A stretch of DNA of 41,544 nt, from positions 1 through 41,544 of the forward strand of contig PLEI01000052.1 in NCBI GenBank assembly GCA_003136415.1, in the 5' to 3' direction. The first letter of the stretch is position 1. Each line of letters begins with the position of its first letter. This document shows positions 28,249 to 36,010 of this stretch, one piece after another. The translations under genes were made by a program, and so were the position numbers. This stretch comes from Acidimicrobiaceae bacterium (GTDB lineage Bacteria; Actinomycetota; Acidimicrobiia; Acidimicrobiales; RAAP-2). The notes under the pieces are model-generated. The model ran no database searches, was not told where the DNA came from, and worked only from the letters and a program-made list of their open reading frames with translations.

Positions 28249-29309
28249 TCACGCTCGACGACGTCCTGGCACTGGTGGCGGTCGACTCGGTCAGTCGCAA
28301 CGAGCGCGCGCTGGCGACTCTGGTGCACGAGCGGCTTCTCGCGAACCCCGCGCTCGACGTGGAACGAATTGGCGACAACGTCATTGCTCGCACGTCGGGA
28401 CATCACGCTACGAGACTCTTGGTGGCGGGACATCTCGACACCGTCCCCGGGGACGCCTCTGCGGCCCGAATTGAGGGCGACGTGTTGCACGGACTCGGGG
28501 CGTGCGATATGAAGGGGTCACTCGCGGGGATGCTGGACTTGGCCCTCGACCCGACGCCGCGACCGGTCGAAGTGACGTGGGTCTTTTACGCGCGAGAGGA
28601 GATTGCGCGAGCGGAGTCGGGTTTGCTCGAAATCGGTGAACTGCGTCCCGACCTCTTGGTGGCGGACGCGGCGGTACTCGCCGAGCCCACCGGTGATCGA
28701 GTCGAAGCCGGATGTCAGGGAACGCTACGCATTCGGGTCGTACTCAAGGGCGTTCGCGCCCATACCGCGCGGCCCTTCACTGGTCGCAACGCCATTCATC
28801 GCCTGGGCGACCTCCTCAGCTTCGTGGCACTCTACGAGCCTCGTGACGTACGACTCGACGGTGTTGTGTTCACCGAGCAGCTTCAGGCGGTCAGTATCGA
28901 AGGAGGAGTGGCGCCCAACGTGGTGCCCGACTCAGCCTCGTGCGTTCTCAACCATCGGGTCGCACCGGACCGCTCAAGCGACGAGGCAGTCGCGTGGCTG
29001 CGTGACTTCCTCGGCGAGCTCGTGTGCGATGACGACGTTCTCGAGGTGATCGATTGGGCGCCGTCAGCAACCCCGGAGTTGGGCAACGTCCACTTGGCGC
29101 GTCTGGTGTCGTTGTCGGCGACACCACCGCGCGCCAAAGTGGGATGGACTGACGTGTCGACGTTTCGCGCGCTCGGGGTGCCGGCGACGAACTTTGGGGC
29201 AGGCGATCCCCTGTTGGCTCACCGCAGCGACGAGATGGTGACCCTTGTTGAGGTGCGACACTTCGTCGCCGTTATGAACGCGTGGCTCAACTCACCACCC
29301 TCGAGGTGA
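28245..29309 (+). CDS. dapE: Succinyl-diaminopimelate desuccinylase DapE
   Basis: DapE is an M20-family zinc hydrolase that removes succinate to release LL-diaminopimelate. Metal and catalytic motifs are visible: VAGHLDTVPGD (about residue 66), GLGACDMKGSLAG and FYAREEIARAESGL with the Glu pair. GTG 28245 overlaps dapD as GTGA and gives 354 residues, normal for actinobacterial DapE. It completes the succinylase branch encoded in this window (dapD, dapC, dapE, dapF). A hairpin follows the stop. Confidence 0.93.
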   Translation: MITLDDVLALVAVDSVSRNERALATLVHERLLANPALDVERIGDNVIARTSGHHATRLLVAGHLDTVPGDASAARIEGDVLHGLGACDMKGSLAGMLDLALDPTPRPVEVTWVFYAREEIARAESGLLEIGELRPDLLVADAAVLAEPTGDRVEAGCQGTLRIRVVLKGVRAHTARPFTGRNAIHRLGDLLSFVALYEPRDVRLDGVVFTEQLQAVSIEGGVAPNVVPDSASCVLNHRVAPDRSSDEAVAWLRDFLGELVCDDDVLEVIDWAPSATPELGNVHLARLVSLSATPPRAKVGWTDVSTFRALGVPATNFGAGDPLLAHRSDEMVTLVEVRHFVAVMNAWLNSPPSR

Positions 29310-29314
29310 TTCGT

Positions 29315-29339
29315 CGTCGAGTGCCCTAGCAACTCGACG
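29315..29339 (+). terminator. Hairpin just downstream of dapE
   Basis: CGTCGAGT at 29315-29322 pairs perfectly with ACTCGACG at 29332-29339 (loop of nine). It begins 5 bp after the dapE stop. No T tract follows, so termination is inferred from position. Confidence 0.45.
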
Positions 29340-29522
29340 CTGCGTGGGACGAACGATTGACATGCGGCAATCCCTTATCCGGACTGACGATGTACCAAGT
29401 CCATAAGTTCGCGGTCGAACCGCGGTGGCACGGTGCGAACCCCAACGACTTGGTGCCGTCGTCGAGTGAAAGTACCCCTCCATCAGTTCTTTTGCCCACT
29501 GGGTCGCCACTCGTGACGATTC

Positions 29523-29562
29523 TGTTAATAGTCGGTGTCGCTTTTGTTAATACCAGCTGTCG
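29523..29562 (+). promoter_or_regulatory. Paired direct repeats TGTTAATA-N5-TGTCG, 22 bp apart
   Basis: The pattern TGTTAATA-N5-TGTCG occurs at 29523-29540 and again at 29545-29562. The two copies are in the same orientation with a 22-bp period, about two helical turns. It lies just upstream of an extended -10 box for the transport operon. This is the form expected of a regulator binding on one face of the DNA. The regulator is not known. Confidence 0.65.
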
Positions 29563-29575
29563 AAGCAAAGTCAGG

Positions 29576-29584
29576 TGCTACTTT
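29576..29584 (+). promoter_or_regulatory. Candidate extended -10 promoter of the transport operon
   Basis: TGCTACTTT fits an extended -10 (TGN-TACTTT). No clear -35 is present at the usual distance, which would suit an activator-dependent promoter with the TGTTAATA repeats just upstream. Confidence 0.45.
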
Positions 29585-29627
29585 AAGAGAACGGCAAATG
29601 CCGAAAGCTGTTCCGAGAGGGGAAAGA

Positions 29628-30863
29628 ATGAAGTTAGGTATGAGAAATCTCGGGATTGTCGCCTCCGCGGGCGCCATGATCGTCTCGACCGGCTTTGTGC
29701 TCACGACGTCGGCTGCCAACGCCGCGTCGAGCAAATTGCCGACTTATGAGATTGGTTACGAGGGTCCGTTGTCAAACGGAAACGCGGCAACTGGTTTGTA
29801 CGAGGAGTACGGTACCGACTTGGCGGCGAAGCAGTGGAATGCCAATCCGAAGCGTCACTTCAACGTCCGCATCGTCCCCGGTGACGACCAGGGTGACCCG
29901 AACATTGCTCCCCAGGTGGCCACGGGCTTCGTGCTCAACCCGGCGATCAAGGCGGTCGTGGGACCGGCGTTCTCGGGTGCGACCATCGCCGGCATCAACA
30001 TCTACGGTGCCAACCACATGGCTGAAGTGAGTCCGTCGGCGACGCGAGTGTCCATCACTGTGCACGACAAAACTGCGGCCAAGGGATCACAGGGACCGTA
30101 CAACAAGTACCACAACTTCTTCCGCGTCGTTGCTAATGACGGCGTCCAGGGTCCGGCCGATGGCGCGTACCTGGCGAAGGTTGTGAAGACTGGCAAGATT
30201 CTGGTGGTGTCGGACACCTCGACCTACGGTCAGGGCCTGGCTCAACAGGTATACAACGCCATTCCGGCCGCGCGTCGTGCGGGTTCGATTTTGAACCTTC
30301 CGTACTCCAACGCGTGCACTACGGGTGGCACTGGTACCAGTGACTTGATTTCCTCGAGCCTGACGGCGGGAGTTTCAGCCGTCTTCTACGGTGGTTACTA
30401 CTGTGACTTCTCGCAGGTGATCGATGGTCTCCGCACGACTGACAGCTTCACCGGTACGATCATGTCGGGTGACGGATCTGACGAGCCCCAGTCAATCTCT
30501 GGTGTGAAGAGCGCCCAGGCTGACTTCGCGCACCCGGTGTTGCTGACCTGTGCGTGCTCGAACTCCGCTTCCGCCTCGTGGAACGCCGCGTACAAGAAGA
30601 TTGCCAAGGAAGCTCCCGGCCCCTACGCTGCTGAGTCCTACGACGCGACGAACCTGATCTTGAAGGTGATGCAGGGTCTGAAGTCAGTGACCCGCACCAA
30701 CATCGTCAAGGGTATCGCCAAGGTCAGCTACAAGGGAATCACCAAGACAATCAAGTTCAACGCTGCTGGTGACGTTGCGGGTACCGCAATCTTCGCTAAC
30801 CAGGTGAAGGGTTCGGGCTCTGGAGCCTCGGGCTACAAGATTGTTCAGTTGGGCCTCGAGTAG
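29628..30863 (+). CDS. Branched-chain amino-acid-type ABC transporter, periplasmic-type binding protein
   Basis: This is the extracellular ligand-binding component (Leu/Ile/Val-type, type I fold) of the ABC importer encoded downstream. After a signal peptide (residues about 8-33, ending SAANA-AS), the mature protein starts YEIGYEGPLSNGNAATGLY and contains VGPAFSGATIAG and SDTSTYGQGLAQQV segments. ATG 29628 follows GAGGGGA; the track start at 29535 runs through the promoter. The cleavage site is of the AxA type, with no lipobox cysteine, which is unusual for a binding protein of a Gram-positive-type cell. Ligand could be amino acids, urea or another small molecule. Confidence 0.85.
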   Translation: MKLGMRNLGIVASAGAMIVSTGFVLTTSAANAASSKLPTYEIGYEGPLSNGNAATGLYEEYGTDLAAKQWNANPKRHFNVRIVPGDDQGDPNIAPQVATGFVLNPAIKAVVGPAFSGATIAGINIYGANHMAEVSPSATRVSITVHDKTAAKGSQGPYNKYHNFFRVVANDGVQGPADGAYLAKVVKTGKILVVSDTSTYGQGLAQQVYNAIPAARRAGSILNLPYSNACTTGGTGTSDLISSSLTAGVSAVFYGGYYCDFSQVIDGLRTTDSFTGTIMSGDGSDEPQSISGVKSAQADFAHPVLLTCACSNSASASWNAAYKKIAKEAPGPYAAESYDATNLILKVMQGLKSVTRTNIVKGIAKVSYKGITKTIKFNAAGDVAGTAIFANQVKGSGSGASGYKIVQLGLE

Positions 30864-30882
30864 TTAAACGGCCTCAAGAATT

Positions 30883-30926
30883 CAATCAAGAAGCCGGCTG
30901 CGTTACCGCAGCCGGCTTCTTGATTG
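30883..30926 (+). terminator. 20-bp perfect hairpin between binding protein and permease genes
   Basis: The arm CAATCAAGAAGCCGGCTGCG (30883-30902) is followed by TTAC and its exact reverse complement (30907-30926). There is no T run after it. Placed after the first gene of the operon, it probably acts as a partial terminator or a 3' barrier to exonucleases, letting the binding protein be made in excess over the membrane parts. Confidence 0.8.
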
Positions 30927-30981
30927 GACTACTGTTCTCTACTTAGTGGTCACGGTCACGTGACAACAAGCAAGGGGTGGC

Positions 30982-31893
30982 ATGTCGAGTTACATCGCGG
31001 CAGGTTTGTTCGCCGGCCTTATTTATTCGATGGTTGCCCTAGGATACACCTTGGTGTACGGAGTACTTCGTCTCATCAACTTCGCTCACTCGGAGGTTCT
31101 GATGAGCGGAGGCTTTGCGGGTTATTTCTTCCTGCACTACTTCATGAAGTCCAACAATGAGCCCACCGGGACTCGAGTTCTGCTCCTGATTGGAGCTCTG
31201 GTTGCCAGTGGTGCGGCGGGTGCGGTGGTCGCCATGTTGGTCGAGCGTTTCGCCTACCGGCCCCTGCGTCGGCGTAATGCCCCTAAGTTGACCTATCTGA
31301 TTTCGGCGATTGGTGCCTCTTATTTTCTTTTGAATTTCGCGGGCAAGGAATTCGGTCGCAACCCCATTTCTCCTCCATCGCCCATATCGGCCACTTTGCA
31401 GTGGAATATTCTCGGCACCCAGGTGTCGCTGTTTGACGTCGTCTTGTTGATAGTGACCCTGGTCCTGTTCTTCGGCGTCAACGTGCTGGTCAACAAGTCC
31501 AAAGTCGGCCGCAGTATCCGTGCCGTGGCCCAAGACCAGGAGACCGCGACGTTGATGGGCGTGAACGTCAACTCCACCATTGCCGCCACCTTCGCCATTG
31601 GCGGCTTTATGGGAGGTATCGCGGGTCTCTTCGTGGGTATGAGTTCGGTCGTTGACTACAACATGGGTTTCACCCCGGCCCTACTCGCATTCACCGCCGC
31701 CGTCCTGGGCGGCATTGGCAATATCCGCGGCGCAATGGTCGGTGGCGTGGTCCTGGGAATCTGCATGTACGTGCCGATCTACTGGATTGGACAGCCCTAC
31801 TACGAGCCGGTGATCGGTTTCTCGATCCTGGTCCTGGTTCTTCTCGTGAAACCCACCGGCCTGTTTGGTGAAAGCCTGGGGAGGTCCGCGTGA
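30982..31893 (+). CDS. livH: Branched-chain amino-acid-type ABC transporter permease LivH-like
   Basis: This is the first membrane subunit of the importer. The 303-residue product has the LivH N terminus (GLFAGLIYSMVALGYTLVYG, LRLINFAHSEVLMSGGF) and about eight membrane segments. It also has the cytoplasmic coupling region SKVGRSIRAVAQDQETATLMGV with the EAA-like loop. ATG 30982 has AAGGGG just upstream. It is separated from the binding-protein gene by a long hairpin and overlaps the next permease gene by GTGA. The gene symbol denotes family, not proven substrate. Confidence 0.9.
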   Translation: MSSYIAAGLFAGLIYSMVALGYTLVYGVLRLINFAHSEVLMSGGFAGYFFLHYFMKSNNEPTGTRVLLLIGALVASGAAGAVVAMLVERFAYRPLRRRNAPKLTYLISAIGASYFLLNFAGKEFGRNPISPPSPISATLQWNILGTQVSLFDVVLLIVTLVLFFGVNVLVNKSKVGRSIRAVAQDQETATLMGVNVNSTIAATFAIGGFMGGIAGLFVGMSSVVDYNMGFTPALLAFTAAVLGGIGNIRGAMVGGVVLGICMYVPIYWIGQPYYEPVIGFSILVLVLLVKPTGLFGESLGRSA

Positions 31894-33737
31894 GCGTCGA
31901 CGAGCCACGTCGCACGCATTTCAACAAGGAGGATGTTCGCCTGGCCGCCACCTGCGTGGCAAGTGGACTGCTTCTCGCCGTGATGACCGGTCCGGCGGGT
32001 AACCCGGAGTCACCTCTTGAAGCCGCTCGGCTGTCCCTGTTCACCGGCCACGTGTGGGGATTCCTCCTCTTTGGCATCGTCGTGGCGGTTATCAGCGTCT
32101 TTCGGCGCAAGGTGCGAAATGGCGAGTGGCAGTCGTCGCGGGCGGTGCCCCGGCGTTCGATGAAGGCCTACTTCGGTGATTTCCTGGCGTCGATGAGCAC
32201 TTCGTGGTGGGTGGCCTTCTTCGCGTTGGCTGTCCTCCTCGCGCTGGCGATCGCCGACTTCACTGGTCCCTACGTCCCTGGCAAGTTGTCGTTCGTTCAA
32301 CTCTTCACTCAGCTGCACGACACGAGGACGTACGGCTACATCGGGTTCCTCTGGTGGATTATCAACAGCATCCGCCTGCGTCGCTCGGTCCACGCGCGTC
32401 ACGGCGTGCTACCAGGATTCATGAAGACGCCCGTGTTTCGGATACTGGCGAGTGCGTTCGGGGGCTTCATTTTCGCATTCTGCGCGGACCCCTGGTTGCC
32501 CGAGCGATTTTCGTTCTCGTACTTCAAGTTCGGTGGCGGATCGACCACGGCGTTCTTGTCACACCTGCCAACGTGGCTCTGGACGGCGTGCGGATTGCTG
32601 TTGGGTGTGCGTGCCGTGCTGGGCGAGCGCAATAAGACGGTCCACGCCAACCGCCTTCGTGCGCGCCAATTCGCGGTGAGTTCTAACACCAGCATCGCCC
32701 TCTACGGCATTGGTCTGTTCGCGGCGTTCGAGGCGCCCAAATTCCTCTCGCCGTTCTGGCAAGAGGCCATCTTCCAGCAAATCGGCATCTTTTGTTTCTT
32801 GGCCATTGGCCTCAACATCGTCGTTGGATTCGCCGGACTGCTCGACCTCGGTTACGTCGCGTTCTACGCCATCGGCGCCTACGTGAACGCATACTTCAGT
32901 GGTGCGCTGCCCATCCAGCCACCCTTCATCCTTAATCCGTTCTTGTCGATTCCGGTGGCGATTCTCGTGGCCATGACCGCTGGGGTGTTGCTAGGACTGC
33001 CCACGCTACGTTTGCGAGGCGACTACCTGGCGATCGTGACACTGGGCTTCGGTGAGATCGTCTACGTTCTCGCCAATAATCTTCAGAACTTGACCGGTGG
33101 GGCCGGTGGCTCAGGTGTCATTGGTAACTTCTCGATCAACGTTCCACTCGTGCACCTCTCCTTGAACGGGCAGGCGTTGGGTCAGGACCTCGACTTTTAT
33201 TATTTGCTCCTTGCGTTCATGATTCCCATTTTGATCCTTTTCACGTCGCTCAATAATTCCAAAGTGGGCCGATCGTGGGCGGCCATTAGAGAAGACGAAG
33301 TGGCCGCGGCGTCGTTGGGTATCAATGGCCTGAAGTACAAGGTGATGGCCTTCGCTATTGGCGCCTCGACGTCGGGAGTCGCGGGAGTACTTTCCTCGGT
33401 GAAGCAGGGAATTCTCTTTCCCTCGAACTTCGCCCTTCAAGTCTCGATCACCGTATTGGTGTTGGTGATCTTCGGAGGGATGGGTTCGATCACGGGGGTC
33501 TTGATTGGTTCAGCGGTGATTGGGTGGTTGCTGCAATTCCTCTTGTTCCACTCCTTCATTGACTATCAGGACGCGGACAAGTACATGTATATCGGCGCCC
33601 TGTTGATCCTGACGATGATTTTCCGGCCGCAGGGTATTTGGCCCGCGAAACGACGGGCCCGTGAGTTTCACGATGCCGAGATCGGTCTGGGGACGGCGGA
33701 CGCCGTCGGTGAGCCTGCGGAAGGGCCATTGGCATGA
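31890..33737 (+). CDS. livM: LivM-like ABC permease with long N-terminal membrane extension
   Basis: This is the second membrane subunit. The family core begins near residue 290 (IGLNIVVGFAGLLDLGYVAF) and runs to the end, including LRGDYLAIVTLGFGEIVYVL and SKVGRSWAAIREDEVAAASLGI. The first 290 residues are an extra region with about six or seven hydrophobic segments and no family I recognise. The whole protein is 615 residues, against about 425 for E. coli LivM. GTG 31890 overlaps the upstream gene by GTGA, and no better start occurs at the core, so the extension looks genuine. The stop overlaps the ATPase gene by ATGA. Confidence 0.88.
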   Translation: MSVDEPRRTHFNKEDVRLAATCVASGLLLAVMTGPAGNPESPLEAARLSLFTGHVWGFLLFGIVVAVISVFRRKVRNGEWQSSRAVPRRSMKAYFGDFLASMSTSWWVAFFALAVLLALAIADFTGPYVPGKLSFVQLFTQLHDTRTYGYIGFLWWIINSIRLRRSVHARHGVLPGFMKTPVFRILASAFGGFIFAFCADPWLPERFSFSYFKFGGGSTTAFLSHLPTWLWTACGLLLGVRAVLGERNKTVHANRLRARQFAVSSNTSIALYGIGLFAAFEAPKFLSPFWQEAIFQQIGIFCFLAIGLNIVVGFAGLLDLGYVAFYAIGAYVNAYFSGALPIQPPFILNPFLSIPVAILVAMTAGVLLGLPTLRLRGDYLAIVTLGFGEIVYVLANNLQNLTGGAGGSGVIGNFSINVPLVHLSLNGQALGQDLDFYYLLLAFMIPILILFTSLNNSKVGRSWAAIREDEVAAASLGINGLKYKVMAFAIGASTSGVAGVLSSVKQGILFPSNFALQVSITVLVLVIFGGMGSITGVLIGSAVIGWLLQFLLFHSFIDYQDADKYMYIGALLILTMIFRPQGIWPAKRRAREFHDAEIGLGTADAVGEPAEGPLA

Positions 33738-34546
33738 GTGAGGACCTGATTTTCGACGTCAAGAACGTGACACTGCGTTTTGGCGGTGTGACCTCGCTCA
33801 ATGACGTCACCCTCGAGCACCGTCGCGGCGAGATCCTGGCGGTCATCGGTCCCAACGGGGCGGGCAAGACGTCGTTGTTCAACTCGCTGACTGGCGTGTA
33901 CCAGCCCCAAAAGGGCACCATCGACTTTAATTCGGCGCGCAACGGTTCCTCAGCCATCATCGGCAAGATGCCGCACTCCGTCGCCCGGCTCGGCATTGCG
34001 CGAACGTTCCAGGCCAGTCGCCTGTTTAACGCACTCACGACGTTCGAGAACATCAAGGTCGGAGTGGAGTCGGGTCAGAAGACCGGGCCCATCGGTGCGA
34101 TGTTGAGGCTTCCGCGCACCCGTCACGAAGAGAACGCGTCGGACGAACGCGCCCTCGAGCTCTTGGAGTTTGTGGGACTGGAACATCGACTCAATACCAT
34201 GGCCGACTCGTTGCCTTACGGTGACCGACGCCGACTGGAGATTGCCCGCGCCCTAGGAACGAACCCCGAAGTCTTGCTGCTCGACGAGCCCGCCGCGGGC
34301 ACCAACCCGGTGGAGAAGCAGGAGTTGACCAATTTGATTCGCAAGATCGGTCGCGATTTCGGAATATCGGTCCTGCTGATCGAGCACGACATGCGTTTGG
34401 TGATGGCCCTGGCCGAGCGTCTCTACGTGTTGAACTTCGGATCGGTCATCGCCCAGGGAACTCCCGATGAGATTCGCGCCAATCCTACGGTGATCGATGC
34501 GTACTTGGGTTCAACTGGCCCCGACGCCGCGAAGGAGAGTCACTGA
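33734..34546 (+). CDS. livG: ABC transporter ATPase LivG-like
   Basis: This is one of two cytoplasmic ATPases of the importer. The Walker A is GPNGAGKTSLFN (about residue 38), the signature region LPYGDRRRLEIARAL, and the Walker B VLLLDEPAAGTNP. The signature reads PYGDRR rather than LSGGQ, the usual LivG deviation. At 270 residues its length is normal. ATG 33734 overlaps the permease stop (ATGA), and the stop shares one base with the start of the second ATPase gene. Confidence 0.92.
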   Translation: MSEDLIFDVKNVTLRFGGVTSLNDVTLEHRRGEILAVIGPNGAGKTSLFNSLTGVYQPQKGTIDFNSARNGSSAIIGKMPHSVARLGIARTFQASRLFNALTTFENIKVGVESGQKTGPIGAMLRLPRTRHEENASDERALELLEFVGLEHRLNTMADSLPYGDRRRLEIARALGTNPEVLLLDEPAAGTNPVEKQELTNLIRKIGRDFGISVLLIEHDMRLVMALAERLYVLNFGSVIAQGTPDEIRANPTVIDAYLGSTGPDAAKESH

Positions 34547-35253
34547 TGCTCAAGGTCGAAAGCGCGGTCGTACGTTACGGCCAGATCACCGCCCTGCACG
34601 GCGTGTCCTTTGAGGTCGATCAGGGTGAGATTGTCACTTTGCTCGGCGCCAACGGGGCGGGCAAGACCACGACGCTGCGCATGCTGTCGGGACTGCACAC
34701 CCCGGCGTCGGGCGTGATCTCCTTTGAGGGTCGCGACATCACCAAGGTTCCGGCTCATCAATTTGCCAACATGGGCATCAGCCACGTTCCCGAGGGTCGA
34801 CGAATCTTTTCGGTGATGTCGGTTGAAGAAAATCTTGACATGGGTGCCTTCGGCCGCAAGGACAACTACGACGACGACATGGAACGCGTCTACACGATGT
34901 TTCCCCTCTTGAAGGACCGCCGCAAGCAATTGGGCGGCAACCTGTCCGGTGGCGAACAGCAGATGCTGGCGATTGGTCGCGCACTCATGTCGCGTCCGCG
35001 CTTACTGTTGCTGGACGAACCATCGATGGGTCTGGCGCCCATGATTATCGACCAGATCTTTCGCATCATTGGAGAAATTCGCGAAAGCGGCACGACGGTG
35101 CTCGTGGTAGAGCAAAACGCCGCACAGGCCTTGAGATTGGCCGATCGTGGCTACGTCATGGAGAACGGTCGGATCGCCTTTACCGACGAAGCATCGGCCC
35201 TCTTGGATGACCCTCGCGTTCGCGCCGTGTACCTGGGCGAGACGATCGACTAA
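34546..35253 (+). CDS. livF: ABC transporter ATPase LivF-like
   Basis: This is the second ATPase of the importer and would pair with the LivG-like protein. Motifs are [16 protein letters not shown] (Walker A), [16 protein letters not shown] (signature) and [13 protein letters not shown] (Walker B), with [17 protein letters not shown] typical of LivF. The product has 235 residues. It is the last gene of the operon. Its TAA overlaps by bases the stop of the convergent lexA gene, so the two transcripts end tail to tail. Confidence 0.93.
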   Translation: MLKVESAVVRYGQITALHGVSFEVDQGEIVTLLGANGAGKTTTLRMLSGLHTPASGVISFEGRDITKVPAHQFANMGISHVPEGRRIFSVMSVEENLDMGAFGRKDNYDDDMERVYTMFPLLKDRRKQLGGNLSGGEQQMLAIGRALMSRPRLLLLDEPSMGLAPMIIDQIFRIIGEIRESGTTVLVVEQNAAQALRLADRGYVMENGRIAFTDEASALLDDPRVRAVYLGETID

Positions 35254-35894
35254 TTCGAAGTCTTGTAGCTTCGTAGTACCGACACGACTCGACCGAAGAG
35301 GACCACGTCGGCGGCGTCGAATTCCAGTGGCTCCATGGCGGAATTCTCGGGCTTCAGTACCACCCGGGAACCCTGTGGGTAGTATCGCTTAATTGTTGCT
35401 TCATTGTCAGGAATACCCGCGACCACGATCTCGCCCTTTTGCGCGGTGGCATCTCGTTGTACGACGACGTAGTCGCCGGGGAGGATGCCCGCCTCGATCA
35501 TCGATTCTCCGCGAACCTGCAGGACAAAACTCTCTCCTCGACCGGCGAACTGCTCGGGAAGCGACATGAACTCGTGATGGTTCTCGGCGGCGATGACCCC
35601 CGTACCCGCCGCTACGTCCCCCACGAAGGGAATCTGACGAATGGTCGTGACGCTCGCATCCGGAATTGAAGTGTCGGCGTCGAGGCGGACGGTGAGGGTT
35701 CGCGGCTGCTTCGGATTGCTTTCGATGTAGCCGGCCTTTTTGAGGACTTCGATGTGGTTGGCGACGGTCGCGGGGGCGTTGAGGCCGACGTGGGCCGCGA
35801 TTTCTCTGATCGTGGGAGGAAAGTTACGCTCGCGTTGGCAGGTGACGATGTACTCAAGGATCTTGCGTCGCATCGGGGTAAGTACTTCGGCCAT
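35250..35894 (-). CDS. lexA: SOS repressor LexA
   Basis: LexA represses DNA-damage genes and cleaves itself when RecA is activated. The N-terminal winged helix (ILEYIVTCQRERNFPPTIRE and following) binds DNA. The self-cleavage site is in GDVAAGTG, the nucleophile Ser in GESMIEAGILPGDYV and the catalytic Lys in ATIKRYYP. I start at ATG 35894 (MAEVLTPMRRK), five bases after GGAGG; ATG 35897 is too close to it, and the track start at 35951 runs through the LexA box. This gives 214 residues. A perfect box lies 13 bp upstream, so the gene is autoregulated. Confidence 0.95.
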   Translation of the reverse strand: MAEVLTPMRRKILEYIVTCQRERNFPPTIREIAAHVGLNAPATVANHIEVLKKAGYIESNPKQPRTLTVRLDADTSIPDASVTTIRQIPFVGDVAAGTGVIAAENHHEFMSLPEQFAGRGESFVLQVRGESMIEAGILPGDYVVVQRDATAQKGEIVVAGIPDNEATIKRYYPQGSRVVLKPENSAMEPLEFDAADVVLFGRVVSVLRSYKTSN

Positions 35895-35907
35895 CATTCC
35901 TCCATCA

Positions 35908-35921
35908 CGAACAGTTGTTCG
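35908..35921. promoter_or_regulatory. LexA box in the lexA/AAA+ divergent region
   Basis: CGAACAGTTGTTCG is a perfect match to the actinobacterial/Bacillus-type box CGAAC-N4-GTTCG, with the symmetry extending to ACGAACA/TGTTCGT. It lies between the lexA -10 box and the lexA start. Confidence 0.88.
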
Positions 35922-35922
35922 T

Positions 35923-35951
35923 ATGTTAGGGCAGAATGCGTGCTCTGGCAA
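35923..35951 (-). promoter_or_regulatory. lexA promoter
   Basis: On the minus strand TTGCCA (35951-35946) and TAACAT (35928-35923) are 17 bp apart. The LexA box at 35908-35921 starts directly downstream of the -10 hexamer, where a bound repressor would block transcription. Confidence 0.7.
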
Positions 35952-35962
35952 ACACCTGTTCG
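35949..35962. promoter_or_regulatory. Second, one-mismatch LexA box near the lexA promoter
   Basis: CAAACACCTGTTCG differs at one base from the perfect box at 38101-38114. It lies at the -35 side of the lexA promoter and upstream of the AAA+ gene, so it could help repress either. Confidence 0.5.
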
Positions 35963-36010
35963 TCTTTTTTTCAGATGATGCCCGACAGTTGGGACTCCCG
36001 AGGAGGCGCG

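Larger units (their letters stand above)
29310..29627. other. 318-bp intergenic region before the branched-chain amino-acid operon
   Basis: No convincing gene is seen. ORFs on both strands here lack ribosome sites and recognisable motifs. The left part holds the dapE hairpin and a small CGCGGT/ACCGCG stem at 29410-29424. The right part is noticeably more AT-rich and carries paired TGTTAATA direct repeats, an extended -10 box and the leader of the binding-protein gene. Confidence 0.7.

Noticed and set aside
29326-29749. ORFs on both strands in the gap before the binding-protein gene (for example 29357-29749 plus, 29326-29568 minus)
   Set aside because: No ribosome site, no recognisable domain, and they run through the direct repeats, promoter and signal-peptide region.
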